A DNA stretch of 64,000 nucleotides from Sparassis latifolia. Lineage: Eukaryota; Basidiomycota; Agaricomycetes; Polyporales; Sparassidaceae. The stretch covers positions 2,046,001-2,110,000 of the forward strand of contig CM031562.1 of assembly GCA_018466975.1 (NCBI GenBank), written 5' to 3'. Shown here in pieces: positions 35,628 to 47,783 of the stretch (position 1 is the first letter of the stretch; each line of letters starts with the position of its first letter). The notes under the pieces were generated by a model. It searched no databases and was not told where the DNA came from. It saw nothing but the letters and a program-made list of their open reading frames with translations. The position numbers and the translations under genes are program-made.

Positions 35628-38600
35628 ATGCTTGTCGCAGCCCGGCTGGGTCGCGCACAGACCCGTCTATGTCTTGCCCTTGCACCAAAGTCGCCCCTCG
35701 TTCTCAGGACAGCGCGCGGACACCCGCCAAACATCCGTGCGCTATCATCCACGGTACCCCGCGCCCACCCTATCAACAAGCTCGCGCTCAAGACGCAGGA
35801 AGAGGAGGAGGAGAACAGCTCCGATCCCGACGCGATACCCGCGCACGAACTGAGCGCGGTGAGCGCGCACGAGGCGCGCAGCGAGCATGCGGTCATCTCC
35901 GCGTTTGACCTGTTCAGCATCGGAGGTGCGTGCCGCCGTGCTTTTCGCGCGGGGTGGGTGACTCACAAGTGTGGCGAGCAGTGGGTCCGAGTTCGTCGCA
36001 TACGGTGGGGCCCATGCGCGCCGGGAAGATTTTTATCACGGATTTGGCAGAGCTCAATTTGTTGGAGAAGGCACGATTCGAAGCTTGTAGGCGTTGCGCT
36101 CGTATGTGTTAACATGGTTATTCTGTCCAGGTGAAAACTGTCAAGATCACGCTGTGAGTGGCCGCCGAAGTCCTGTTACACGTGTTTTAGGGGTTGCATG
36201 CTGATATGTTTTGCTTGTAAGCTATGGGTCGCTTGCAGCAACAGGTGAGTGATATCAAGCCTCCAGATCTGGTTCTGGCTTGAAGGGGCTACGTCGTCTT
36301 TGAGCGGTAGTCGTGAACCGAGGAGCACCTCGAACGAATCTGCCCTACATCTTCGCAGGCCCGGCAACTGCGTGGGATAGATACGTTCAGCTCGGTGTCA
36401 TGCTGTGCTCGAGGACTACTGGCGCTTCACACGGCGCGTTTAATTCGCAAGCGCCGGATCTTTAGGCCACCCTAGACGCCACGTTCGCTTCTGGTTCACT
36501 CTTGCCAAACAGCAGAACGAACAGTTGACGCACTTCATGTCGTCATTTTGGATCTTGCCATCAGATCTAATGGTGTAGTAAAGTGAGAAACGTATGCTGA
36601 CATGACACTCTCACTTGCGTAGGGAAAGGGTACGCGTCCCGCAGCCCTCCAGAGGTTTCGACACCATGACTCAAAACTCCACTTTTTCTACAGCCATCAC
36701 ACCCCGCAAGCCATCCTGCTCGGTCTTGAAGGTCTGTGCTCTTCCGCTCTTCTGATACCTATCACCCATTGGTAGATGTCCAGGCTCCGACCCCGAGACA
36801 ATCGACACTGGCACGATACCCTCGCGCTATGCAGCCATTCTGGACAACAAATACCTCATGCTCGGCGGGTGGCACCGCATCTCATACGACATGGACAGGG
36901 ACATGCTCTGGCGCTGGGACCAGGTGTTGAAGACGCACCCCAACGGGATGCGCTTCTCTGCGTTCGGCGAGGACGGGGACCTCCTTGCGACAAATGAGTA
37001 TTTCAGGTGGGCGGAAGCATTACTGAACGTGCTTGTAGTTGCAGTTGATTGACCGCGACTTAGCGTTGGCGGCGGATTCGTGGTCAACGAGAAGACGAAA
37101 GGTGGGCGCTTTCCTGTCCGCGCGTGAAGGACTGGATGCTGAGTAGACCGCAGTCGATGAGAACTTGTTTTATAAGGGCGTGGATAAGAGCGTCGTGCAT
37201 GGTGCGCGGTTGCACCAGACTCATAGCTCTGATGTTGCTCCAGGAGAGCCGCCTGCGGAACCAGAACCTGGTCAACCGCCATATCCGTTTGTCGTATGTT
37301 TTGACGTATCAACGGGATCGTCCACATGTTACTGACACATTGGTTCCGCTAGTCCGGAGACAGCTTGTTAGCACTCACACAAAAGCACAATGTACGCAAC
37401 CCGAGTCCATTCGTGCTACAGCGTCCATCTCACGCGCGACATACAGATGACTATCGCACAGGTTGTCTACGATAACGAGCTGTCATTCGGATACACACAC
37501 GAGGATATCCACCAGAAGGTTTGTGCTACCATGCCTTCAAAAATTTCCTTCCTACTCAGCGCTTCACAGCTGATGCGGATCTGGAGCGTCATGGACGACT
37601 GCATCCGCATAGGTGTGTCCTCCGCGGAGGAGAAGCTTCCAGGGAGATTAGGTCTCAGACGCCGCGCGCCCATGCTCTATCGGCGGCTCATGCGGGGGTG
37701 AGTTACTCCCACTATTCCTTATACCCGTCTCCGCCTCCTCAATTCACCCTCAGTTTCTATCCGGGCCTCACCGCGCCAATCCTGCCTGCCATCGGGGCCG
37801 GATCCATGCCCTCCGGGAGCATCAGCCCCCCCGAAGGCGAGGAGTACACACAGCCGGACAAGGCGTTCTTCCCCGACAGCGCGGAGGGGCGCAATATCTC
37901 CGCGGCGCGCGCTGCTCGGGTAGTCGGCTCGTTTATGCACCCCGTGCTGCCTATGCCCCCCGTGCGTCATTTGAAATGTGGGTATACCGGTGGCTGACGA
38001 TGAGTGCAGCGCAAGACGATGATCCCTGCGATGGACTTCTTGTCGTGCTATGCGATAGCAGTGAACGAGGTGAACGCGAGCGGGGGACGCATCGTCACCT
38101 CACCCACAAATGGTGCCGCTGGTGTCATCCCGGCTGTGCTGAAGTATATCGTGGAGGTGCGCGTCGCGTCGCGTGCACTTGTGTCGTTGAGCTAACTCAG
38201 TGTCGTAGTTTGTTAGCGACGATCCGGAGAAGTCTGTCGTGACATTTTTGCTCACGGCCGCTGTGAGCCATCTTCCTCTTGATAGGCGCACCTCAGCTGA
38301 CTGTGCGCCGGTAGGCAATCGGCATGCTCTTCAAGCGTGGTAGCACAATCTCCGCTGCGGAAGGAGGCTGCCAAGCTGAAGTGGGCGGTAAGAGGTCGTT
38401 CGCTTTCAGTGGGTAGTCATTGACGTAGTGCCTCAGTTGCGTGTTCCATGGCTAGCGCTGGTTTCGCTGCATGTATGGGCGGTAAGCGCAATTTCTATCA
38501 GATCTCGCTGGTTATTGACACAAATGCTTCAAGCTACGCCGGAGACTGTTCTACAGGTGGGCTTTTGAATTGCTCGGCGTTGGTGTGTATTTAACGATAT

Positions 38601-39238
38601 TATGATCGTCGGCAGGCTGCTGAGATCGGTATTGGTGAGTTTACTCAAGCTCGTTCCCAAAATTCACTGACATTTTACCCAATACAGAGCATAACCTTGG
38701 ACTGACGTGCGACCCCATTGACGGTCTAGTCCAAGTACCATGCATCGTACGCGCTTCTACTGCATATGTCTGAGCGCAACCTCACTGATGTCCTCGGCCC
38801 ACTTACCAGGAGCGAAACAGCTTGGGAGGTATGTATCATGCAACCACCCGTCAGTATAACAATTGATTTTTATTTATAGCTGTGAAAGCTGTCACGGCAG
38901 CGCAGCTCTCACTAGCAAGCTCAAATGTATACAGTGTCACGCTGGATGAGGCGATCGAGGCTATGCGCTTGACCGCGGTTGATATGAGCGTAAAGTACAA
39001 GGAGACCAGCTTATCGGTGAGCTTCTTTCTCCGCAGCTGACGCGAGCTAGTCTAATCAGGGTTTGACACATAGGGCCTTGCGGTACGTATTTTCACTGTA
39101 TTTTGAACCGGAATACTGATGCGCTTCACCTGGAACAGAGGACGGTTAAGATCCCTCTCACTGTACCGGCTTGGTGAGTTTTCATTGTCTATCTCTCGGT
39201 CTAGCATCACATTGACGTCTTGCTTTCCCTACAGTTGA
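35628..39238 (+). CDS. L-serine dehydratase, bacterial-type iron-sulfur, single chain
   Basis: Deaminates L-serine to pyruvate and ammonia using a [4Fe-4S] cluster. The N-terminal 50 residues are rich in Arg/Ala/Leu/Ser with no acidic residues until about residue 55, and contain RALSST, so they look like a mitochondrial presequence. The beta domain begins FDLFSIG and continues across an intron as [16 protein letters not shown]. The alpha domain has [16 protein letters not shown] and [13 protein letters not shown]. The three cluster cysteines are seen in [15 protein letters not shown] and VPCIERN, with the same spacing (42 and 11) as bacterial enzymes. A roughly 70-residue insert after [11 protein letters not shown] is unlike bacteria. 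There is a 7-nt microexon at 36623-36629. The spliced protein ends in Cys. The start is the ATG at 35628; the frame further upstream has no ATG. Confidence 0.9.
36623..36629 (+). other. Seven-nucleotide microexon of L-serine dehydratase
   Basis: The upstream exon ends at 36244 with YGSLAAT plus one base. The downstream exon begins with C CAT CAC ACC after the CTACAG acceptor. The conserved family reading is ATGKGHHT, which requires the bases GG AAA GG between them. GGAAAGG occurs at 36623-36629 after a GCGTAG acceptor and before a GTACGC donor. The upstream intron is then 378 nt, about seven times the usual length in this window. Confidence 0.75.
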
Positions 39239-39557
39239 TTTCATAGAGCGTCGCGCCTCTGTTTTTCACTTAGATAAACTAGACATAAGTGTAAGGCTGG
39301 CCTAGGTATAATCCTCACGGACTCTGGATGGACTTATCGTACTGTTCTTTACACCTTTTTACTGTACTTTTGTTTCTGCCTAGTACTTGGACCTTGGCTT
39401 TGTGCGAATAGGAGACTGGACTTTGTAGAAGTCGGGGGCGTACTTGCACGTGAGGGGAGACGCGTCAGTGGTGAGACGCGTGATGCCGATAGCGCGTGTC
39501 GCGATTAGAACTGCCACCGCGACTTGGCGCTCTCACTTCATCTCTGCTTTCTGAACC

Positions 39558-40708
39558 ATGATTCCACAATGGGTGTCTATGCTCGCCTCTATAGGCATGG
39601 CGGTCGGCCCGCCGCTCGTCTACGCGGACCAAGCGTATTCTATCGTTCAAAAACAGTGCGTTTGTGATGTCGTTGGTGCTGGGCGCTGACTGGGGGCTGA
39701 ACTGTGAATGTAGGGATGCCACGGGGTTTTCGCGTGATGTTTGTGCTATACTGTGAGGACTTACGTTGTACAAGTGCTACGAGATATCTGAATGAATGAG
39801 TTGCTACTGTTCAGGCTGCTGGCGAACATCACTCGATGTTTCTTCTGGCTCGGAAACCGGTTTGAACTGGCACTACTCATACAGTCTGTGCTGATGATCC
39901 TGGCCCAGGTCAGTCGCTTCCTGTGTCCGCGAATGTCATGCTAGAGTCTCATTCTGCGCCAGCTAGCTTTGCTATATATCTGCATCCGCTACCGTCCGAA
40001 GGCGAGTCCGGAGAACGTAGGCGCATCTTCGCGGCCTTTCTCCTTCTGGCAATGGCCAAAGTACACCCAGTATCTTGAATTCATCGTGGGATTTGTGTAC
40101 GTTCAATCCTGTTCTTCCTGATGATTTTACAGTACCTCATGAAGAGTATGAACGCATGAACGATAGATTATGCCAAGCTATCCTGTTCTTGATCTTTGGA
40201 CGCTCAGAATTATTCATCACGATTCTGGGTTTCGTCGCGTTGGGATTGGAGAGCACGCTGCCCATACCACAGCTTATCAGGTCCGTATATTCGCGATACA
40301 AGGTGGTCTTCTTCCGCTGATGCAATTGGTATGACGTAGTAATCACAAGCAAAGATCACTATATGGGTTCAGGATGTCAACGCTAGTCGGGTGGTTCGGT
40401 GGAGATTCATTCAAGTAAGAGTCCAACAATGAGCTTACTCGCGCGGCTGATGCATTGGCTCCAGAACTGTGTATTTCTTCGTGCAGAATTCTCCCCTGCA
40501 GTTTAAAGTCTGCGCGATCTTCCAGCTATCGATAGACTGCGGTGGGTCATGCCATTCTCGTGCGTGTATGTCCGCTAATCTTACGTTGTTATGCTCCGAC
40601 CCAACAGCCATTGTGGTGCAACGCATAATTTTTGGGAATGCCATTCCTGCTACGACGTTGAGGGAGGAAGATGATATCGAGCAGGCCTTGGCCTTGGCGG
40701 AGGAATAA
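39558..40708 (+). CDS. PQ-loop repeat protein, SLC66A2 (PQLC1)-like
   Basis: Multi-pass membrane protein of the PQ-loop family. The SLC66A2/PQLC1 branch is associated with endosomal and Golgi membranes and phospholipid homeostasis; the transported substrate is unsettled. The first repeat starts at residue 1 (MIPQWVSMLASIGMAVGPPL, then DQAYSIVQKQ). Helices follow in LLANITRCFFWLGNRFE and LALLYICIRYRP. The second repeat has LGLESTLPIPQLISNYK and a STLVGWFGGDSFK segment. The acidic C-terminus ends ALALAEE. Several short introns are inferred, including one from the codon for C in SIDC to AIVVQR at about 40540-40608. It is in tandem with the serine dehydratase and clathrin genes, with gaps of about 320 and 276 bp. 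Confidence 0.82.
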
Positions 40709-40984
40709 ATTATCGTATATATGTAGCTGTAATGTTCTCATGGGTTTCTAGTCTACCTGCACTTTGCAGAGTGAAATGCAGAATGGGTCAACTTGGGCAA
40801 CGAGATGTATGAGTCCGAAGCCTTGAGTTGTTTCGACGCGGCGGGTGCTGCGAGGCACAGCAGTGGAAGTGATCGCGTACGCAAACACACGTAAACCTAC
40901 TTTCCCTCTCCTCCCAACGAACCGCTGTGCAGGCCGGAGCTCTCGACTGGCTCGACGTGTCCTGTTTCTCTTCCAACCGCCACG

Positions 40985-43900
40985 ATGGATATTTCAAAGC
41001 CTATCGCGTTCTGTGAACACCTCCAGCTCTCGAGCCTCGGGGTGCAGCCTGCCTTCATCTCGTTCCAAGTATGTCCGCCTGTTGGCAAGGCGTCACCGAG
41101 TGTTGACATGTCACTATCCGCCCGCAGACACTCACGCTCGAATCCGACCATTATATCTGTGTACGAGAGAAAGTGGGCGAACAGAACCAGGTGGTCATCG
41201 TCGACCTCGCCGACGCCAATAATGTGCTACGTAGACCTATCACGGCCGACTCGGCCATAATGCACCCTCACAAAAAGATTCTGGCGTTGAAGGGTTGGTT
41301 GCACAGCTTGTAGCTTCACTTCATGGACAGTCGCTAATTCGCTCGCTGACACACTAGCGGGTCGGACCCTACAGCTCTTCAACATGGACACGAAGCAGAA
41401 GGTGAAGTCACACGTGAACAACGAGGACGTCGTCTTCTGGAAGTGGATCTCGGACTCGACGATTGGCATGGTCACAGACACAGGCGTGTACCACTGGTCC
41501 GTCGCGGACGCGACGTCGGCCCCGCAGAAGATTTTCGACCGTCATCCGACTCTCGTTGGCGCGCAGATCATCAACTACCGCGCGTCGGCAGATGAGAAAT
41601 GGCTTGTGTTGGTTGGCATTTCAGGAAACACAAGCAACCCCTCAGCATTCAAGGTCAAAGGCTCGGTACAGCTTTTCAGCAGAGAGCGCGGGGTCAGCCA
41701 GCCGATTGAGGGTCATGCTGCTGCGTTTGCCGAGCTCAAGTTGGACGGTCACCATAAGCCCACGAAACTGTTTACGTTCTCTGTCCGGACAGCCACAGGA
41801 GCGAAGGTCAGTAATACGCGTCTTACTCCGTGGTGCTTTTGATGACTCGGCGCATCCAGCTGCACATCGTCGAAATTGACCACACAGCACCGGATCCACC
41901 CTTCATAAAGAAAGCTGTCGATGTCTATTTCCCTCCAGAGGCGACGAACGACTTCCCCGTGGCTATGCAAGTGTCGAAGAAGCACGGTATCGTATACCTA
42001 GTGACGAAGTATGGTTTCATCCACCTCTACGACCTGGAGTCCGGTGCCTGCATCTACATGAACCGTATCTCTGGGGAGACCATATTTGTAACCGCTGAAC
42101 ATGAGGCGACGAACGGTATCATTGGCGTCAACAAGAAGGGCCAGGTGCTCAGTGTCAACGTCGATGAGCAGACAATTATCCCATACATCCTCACGACGCT
42201 TAATAACACGGAACTCGCATTCAAGATGGCTAGCAGGGCCAATCTTCCGGGTGCGGACGACCTGTACGTTAAGCAATATCAGCAGCTCTTCCAGACCGGT
42301 CAGTTCGGCGAAGCGGCGAAGGTCGCTGCGAATTCACCGCGAGTACGTCGTTCTCGGAGCGATATCCAGATATGTTCTCATATTATAATTTCCAGGGTAT
42401 TCTTCGCACTGTGCAAGTCATCGAGGCGTTCAAGCATGCGCCAGCACCTCCTGGCGGTCTTTCCCCCATTCTCCAGTACTTTGGTATTCTTCTCGAGAAA
42501 GGTGAACTGAACCACCTGGAGTCACTCGAACTTGCTCGTCCAGTCTTGCAACAAGGCAGGAAGCAGCTCCTTGAGAAGTGGCTAAAGGAGAACAAGGTTC
42601 GCATGACCGTGCATTCAGATCTGGCAATGTCTGACACGCTACACGTAGCTTACATGTAGCGAGGAACTTGGCGATATTGTCCGACTTCACGACATGACCC
42701 TCGCGTTGAGTGTCTATCTCAGAGCGAATGTGCCAAATAAGGTCATTGCGTGCTTTGCGGAGACGGGACAGACGGACAAGATCGTCCTTTATGCGAAGAA
42801 GGTTGGATACACCCCGGACTTTGTCGGCCTGCTCCAACACGTCATGCGAACCAACCCCGAGAAGGGTGCTGAGTTCGCTGCGCAGCTCGTCAACGATGAG
42901 TCAGGTCCGCTCGTGGATGTCGAGCGGGTGAGTTTTATGTCCACTTCGAGCGTTCTATTACTGAGCTCGCTCCCTCTTCAGGTGGTGGACATTTTTATGT
43001 CGCAAAACATGATCCAGCCTGCGACGTCGTTCTTACTCGACGCACTGAAGGAGAACAAGCCTGAGCAGGCTCATCTCCAGACTCGTCTGCTGGAGATGAA
43101 CCTGATTCACGCCCCTCAAGTCGCGGATGCCATTCTCGGTAACGAGATGTTCACGCACTACGACCGTCCACGGATCGCCAACCTTTGTGAGAAGGCTGGT
43201 TTACTGCAGCGAGTTCGTAGACTTTCATGGCGATTGATTGCTCTTACTCATATTTTTGTCTGCAGGCTCTCGAGCACTACGAGGACTTGGCGGACATTAA
43301 GCGCGTCATCGTGCATGCGAACGTGTTCCAGATCGATGTGAGTATTGGCCGTGTCTCGCTTTTCGTTGCGCTTGTTACTCACTCGTCCATTAGTGGCTCG
43401 TCAGCTACTTCAGTCGCCTTACTACTGAGCAGTCATTGGCTTGCATGGAAGAAATGCTTCGTATCAACATCCGGCAGAACCTGCAGGTTGTTGTCCAGAT
43501 CGCTACGAAGTACTCGGATATCCTTGGCCCTGTCAAGCTCATCGAGTTGTTTGAGAAGTTTAAGTCATTCGAAGGTGATCTCATTCTATACATATCATTT
43601 TATTGGACTCTGACGCTCTACGACCAGGCCTATACTATTACCTCGGTTCCATCGTCAATCTCAGCCAGGATCCCGAGGTTCACTTCAAATACATCCAGGC
43701 GGCCACTCGTACAGGGCAGATTCGTGAGGTCGAACGCATCTGTCGTGAGAGCAACTACTACAACCCAGAGAAAGTCAAGAACTTCCTGAAGGAGGCCAAG
43801 CTTTCGGACCAGCTACCCCTCATCATCGTCTGCGACCGGTTCGACTTCGTCCATGACCTTGTGCTGTACCTGTATCAGAATGGTCTCACCAACTTCATTG

Positions 43901-46900
43901 AGGTTTATGTTCAACGCGTCAATTCGGTCAGGACGCCGCAGGTCGTTGGGGGTCTCTTGGATGTCGACTGTGATGAGACGACCATCAAGTCGTTGCTTGC
44001 TTCTGTCCCTGGCAACTTCCCCATCGACGAACTCGTGAACGAGGTAGAGACAAGGAACAGGCTGAAGTTAATCCTTCCGTGGTTGGAGGCACGCGTGCAG
44101 GCGGGAAGCCAAGACCCTGCTGTGTACAACGCGCTCGCAAAGATCTATATTGACTCGAACAACAATCCCGAGACGTTCTTGAAGGAGAACAATGTAAGTT
44201 CGTTCATTCCTTACCGCTACCCCTTGTTAAAATGTGACTGTTCAGTTGTACGAGCCGCTGGTCGTCGGCAAATTCTGTGAGGCCAGAGATCCGTACCTCG
44301 CCTACATTGCGTACGCGAAGGGCCTGTGCGACGACGAGCTCATTGCCATCACGAATGACAACTCGATGTTCAAGCAACAAGCTCGCTATCTCGTCAAGCG
44401 TCGTGATCTGGACCTATGGGCGCAAGTTCTTGGACCGGACAACATGCATCGTCGTCAGCTGATCGATCAGGTGAGATTTCCGCGTTGTTTCCGTCTGATC
44501 TCCCTACTGACTTCACTTCGACTAGATCATTGCGACCGCCCTTCCTGAGTCTACGGACCCCGACGATGTGTCCGTCACTGTGAAGGCGTTCTTGACGGCA
44601 GACCTTCCCATTGAGTTGATCGAGCTGCTCGAGAAGCTCATCCTCGAGCCTTCACCATTCAGCGACAATCGCAACCTCCAGAATTTGATGATGTTGACGG
44701 CCATTCGTGCAGACAAAGGCAAGGTCGTTGGATACATTGACAAGCTCAAGAACTACGATATCGCTGAGATTGCCAAGATTGCGACCGACCATGGCCTGTA
44801 CGAGGAGGCATTCCTCATATACAAGAAGTATGAGCAGCACGCCATGGCCATCAACGTGCTCGTCGAGCATATCGTCTCCCTGGACCGCGGCGTCGAGTAT
44901 GCCGTCAAGGTCAACAGGCCCGAGGTGTGGAGCAGGTTGGCGAAGGCACAGCTCGACGGTCTGCGAATCAAGGATGCCATCGGTGAGTCAATCCGGGTCT
45001 GAACATTTCATGTGCTAATCCCAGATAAATATTTGCAGATTCGTACATCAAGGCTGAGGATCCCTCGAACTACGCCGAAGTCATCGAGATTGCTAGTCAC
45101 GCGGGCAAGCACGACGAGCTCGTCAAGTACCTCCAAATGGCGCGCAAGACCCTGCGCGAGCCTAAGATCGACACGGAGTTGGCGTACGCCTATGCGAAGA
45201 CGGATCGTCTGCATGATATGGAGGACTTCTTGGGTATGACGAATGTTGCTGACATTCTTGAGGTCGGAGAGAAGTGTTTCGAGGACGAACTTTACCAGGC
45301 GGCGAAGTTGCTCTTCACAAGTATCTCCAATTGGGCGCGGCTTGCAACGACGCTCATCTATCTCGGTGAGAACCAGGCTGCGGTGGAAAGTGCGCGGAAG
45401 GCCGGAAACACTCAGTCAGTACCTCTCAGTATATCGGAGAGGTATATGTTCCTAATGACAATTAAAGAGTATGGAAGCAAGTGCATGCTGCATGTATCGA
45501 GAAGGCCGAATTCCGTTTGGTGCGTGTTATCACGGATCTTCTCGTGTTGCACTGACGCGGTTTGCAGGCCCAAATTTGTGGTCTTAATATCATTGTGCAC
45601 GCCGTATGTTCCTAGCCAGTCACCTGTATATTATTCTCTGACGCATTGATCACCTTCACAGGAGGAACTCGCTGGTCTCATTCAGTTGTACGAGCGTCGG
45701 GGGCATTTCGATGAACTTCTTGCCCTTCTGGAAGCTGGTCTCAGTCTGGAGAGAGCGCACGTAAGGCATCGATTTTCGTTGACAGATAGTCTTCTGATCG
45801 TGGTCGTCTGCAGATGGGTATCTTCACTGAGCTCTCAGCCTTGTACAGCAAGTACAGACCCGAGAAACGTGAGTAGGAATTTCTTGACATGGCTGGAAAC
45901 GTCTATAACATCATATCTTCAGTCATGGAGCATCTCAAGCTCTTTGTTTCTCGCATTAATATCCCCAAGGCATGTTATGTTTCCTTCGCCATTCTCTGCC
46001 CCTAATAGTGATTTTATGTAGGTCATTAAAGCCGCTGAACGGGCTCATCTCTGGCCAGAGCTGGTTTTCCTCTACGTCAAGTACGACGAGTTTGTGGGTA
46101 GCATCCTGATATCTGTATCGAACCTCAGCTAACAGTCCTTACTAGGACAATGCGGCATTAGCAATGATTGAACGCTCGGCGGATGCTTGGGAGCACAACC
46201 AGTTCAAGGATGTGATCGTTCGGGTTGCCAACATCGAGATGTAAGTGTTAGCTTTGCTCAATCTGTAGCACGCATTGACCATCGTCGTAGCTATTACAAG
46301 TCGCTCACGTTCTATCTGCAAGAACAACCGACTCTCCTGACAGATCTGCTGACCGTCCTGATTCCTCGTATTGACCATGCCCGCGTCGTGAGGATGTTCA
46401 GCCAGATGGACCACATCCCCCTCATCCGCTCGTATCTTATCGCCGTGCAACATGTGAGTTATTCAATGCTAAGGGACGTGATGAACTTAATCTAACGGGT
46501 TTTAACAGCTGAACATTGAGGCCGTCAATGATGCGTACAACAACTTGCTCATCGAGGAGGAAGACTACACAACATTGCGGGACTCTATCGACGGCTTTGA
46601 CAACTTCAACAACATCAAACTTGCGCACGACTTAGAGAAGCACGAGCTGTTGGAGTTCCGTCGACTTGCGGCCCACCTTTACAAGGTACGAACTCGTCGC
46701 TTGTATCATAACAGTTCAGTCATTAACATATTCGATATGTAGAAAAATGCGCGGTGGGAGGAGTCGATTACGTTGTCTAAGGCCGACAAGCTCTACAAGG
46801 ACGCGATGATTACGGCAGCCGTATCCAACTCGATAGAAGTCGCAGAGGATCTTCTCTCCTACTTCGTCGACATCGGCAACAAGGAGTGCTTCGCGGCGAT

Positions 46901-47288
46901 GTTGTACATCTGCTTCGATCTGCTTCGTGCAGATATCGTGGAGGAACTCTCGTGGCAGCATGGTCTCAACGACTTCTACATGCCGTACAGGATACAAAAC
47001 TCGCGGACATTCGTCGAAAAGGTGCGCGTACCTGTAATCTTTCTATCTCGGTACACTCATGACCCGGTTTTCTCGTCTAGATGGCGGCTCTGGAAAAGCA
47101 AGTGCACGAGCTGTCAAAGAAGGACGTCCAAAAGGAGCAGCAAGAAGCGGAAGTGCCCATCATCAACCCTAGCGGTCTTCTTACTAACCGGTTAATGCTG
47201 ACGCAAGGGAATGGGTAAGTGCCTGAAGATTTCGCAGCGGTGTTGTACTCACATGGAATACAGTTTCCCTGGACAGGCGCCCCGATAA
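40985..47288 (+). CDS. CHC1: Clathrin heavy chain
   Basis: Structural leg of the clathrin triskelion, coating endocytic and trans-Golgi vesicles. The first 330 residues form the seven-bladed propeller (from [12 protein letters not shown] and [10 protein letters not shown]). An alpha-solenoid of clathrin repeats follows. Recognisable stretches include [28 protein letters not shown] and the hub region [14 protein letters not shown] then [13 protein letters not shown]. Many 50-60 nt introns are inferred. The literal spliced reading of the last exons gives TQGNGFPGQAPR and stops at 47286-47288. A following exon pair in another frame looks like the true ancestral tail, so this end may be a frameshift (see separate entry). 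The gene is tandem to the PQ-loop gene and convergent with the Rho3-like gene. Confidence 0.95.
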
Positions 47289-47405
47289 TGCCTAATGGCA
47301 CCAGCATGGGCATGCCTCCTGTAAGTGTGGTTTAACTATCATTAATTCGGTTTTACCGACGTTCTTTTGTTTCCATAGGTGATGACAGGTTTCGCTAGCT
47401 TTTGA
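47289..47405 (+). other. CHC1: Out-of-frame remnant of the clathrin C-terminal tail
   Basis: One base out of phase, the sequence just before and after the stop reads [13 protein letters not shown], then across an intron (donor GTAAGT at about 47321, acceptor CATAG at about 47379) VMTGFASF and a TGA at 47403-47405. A Met/Gly/Pro-rich tail ending in an aromatic residue is typical of fungal clathrin heavy chains. The frame change falls at the CCCC run 47280-47283. Confidence 0.65.
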
Positions 47406-47783
47406 GTTCTGATCCGTCGCCCTACAACTTGTATATTTCAGACATAATTATGCGCATATCATGTTTTCCTGTCGGGTAATTGAATTCCACAGTTTTCGCA
47501 TCGTATAAATCGTACAAGTCTGAATGAGAAGCGACAACCGTACATGTTCAAACACTTGCATGAAAGTCTGGACCAGTGCGAGTCGCCACCACGATTATGA
47601 AAATCCGTCCACAAATACAGGTGAGTTATTAGTAGTACACGAACACTAAGATAATGGAACCAAGATGCAGCAGAACCCAAAGCTAACAATGCAGTCGTCC
47701 GCGAGAGAATGTACGTAGTGATCACCATGGGTATGCCAGCGTCCCCGTCTCCACGTCTGCTGTCTATGGACTATCTGGTCGTC

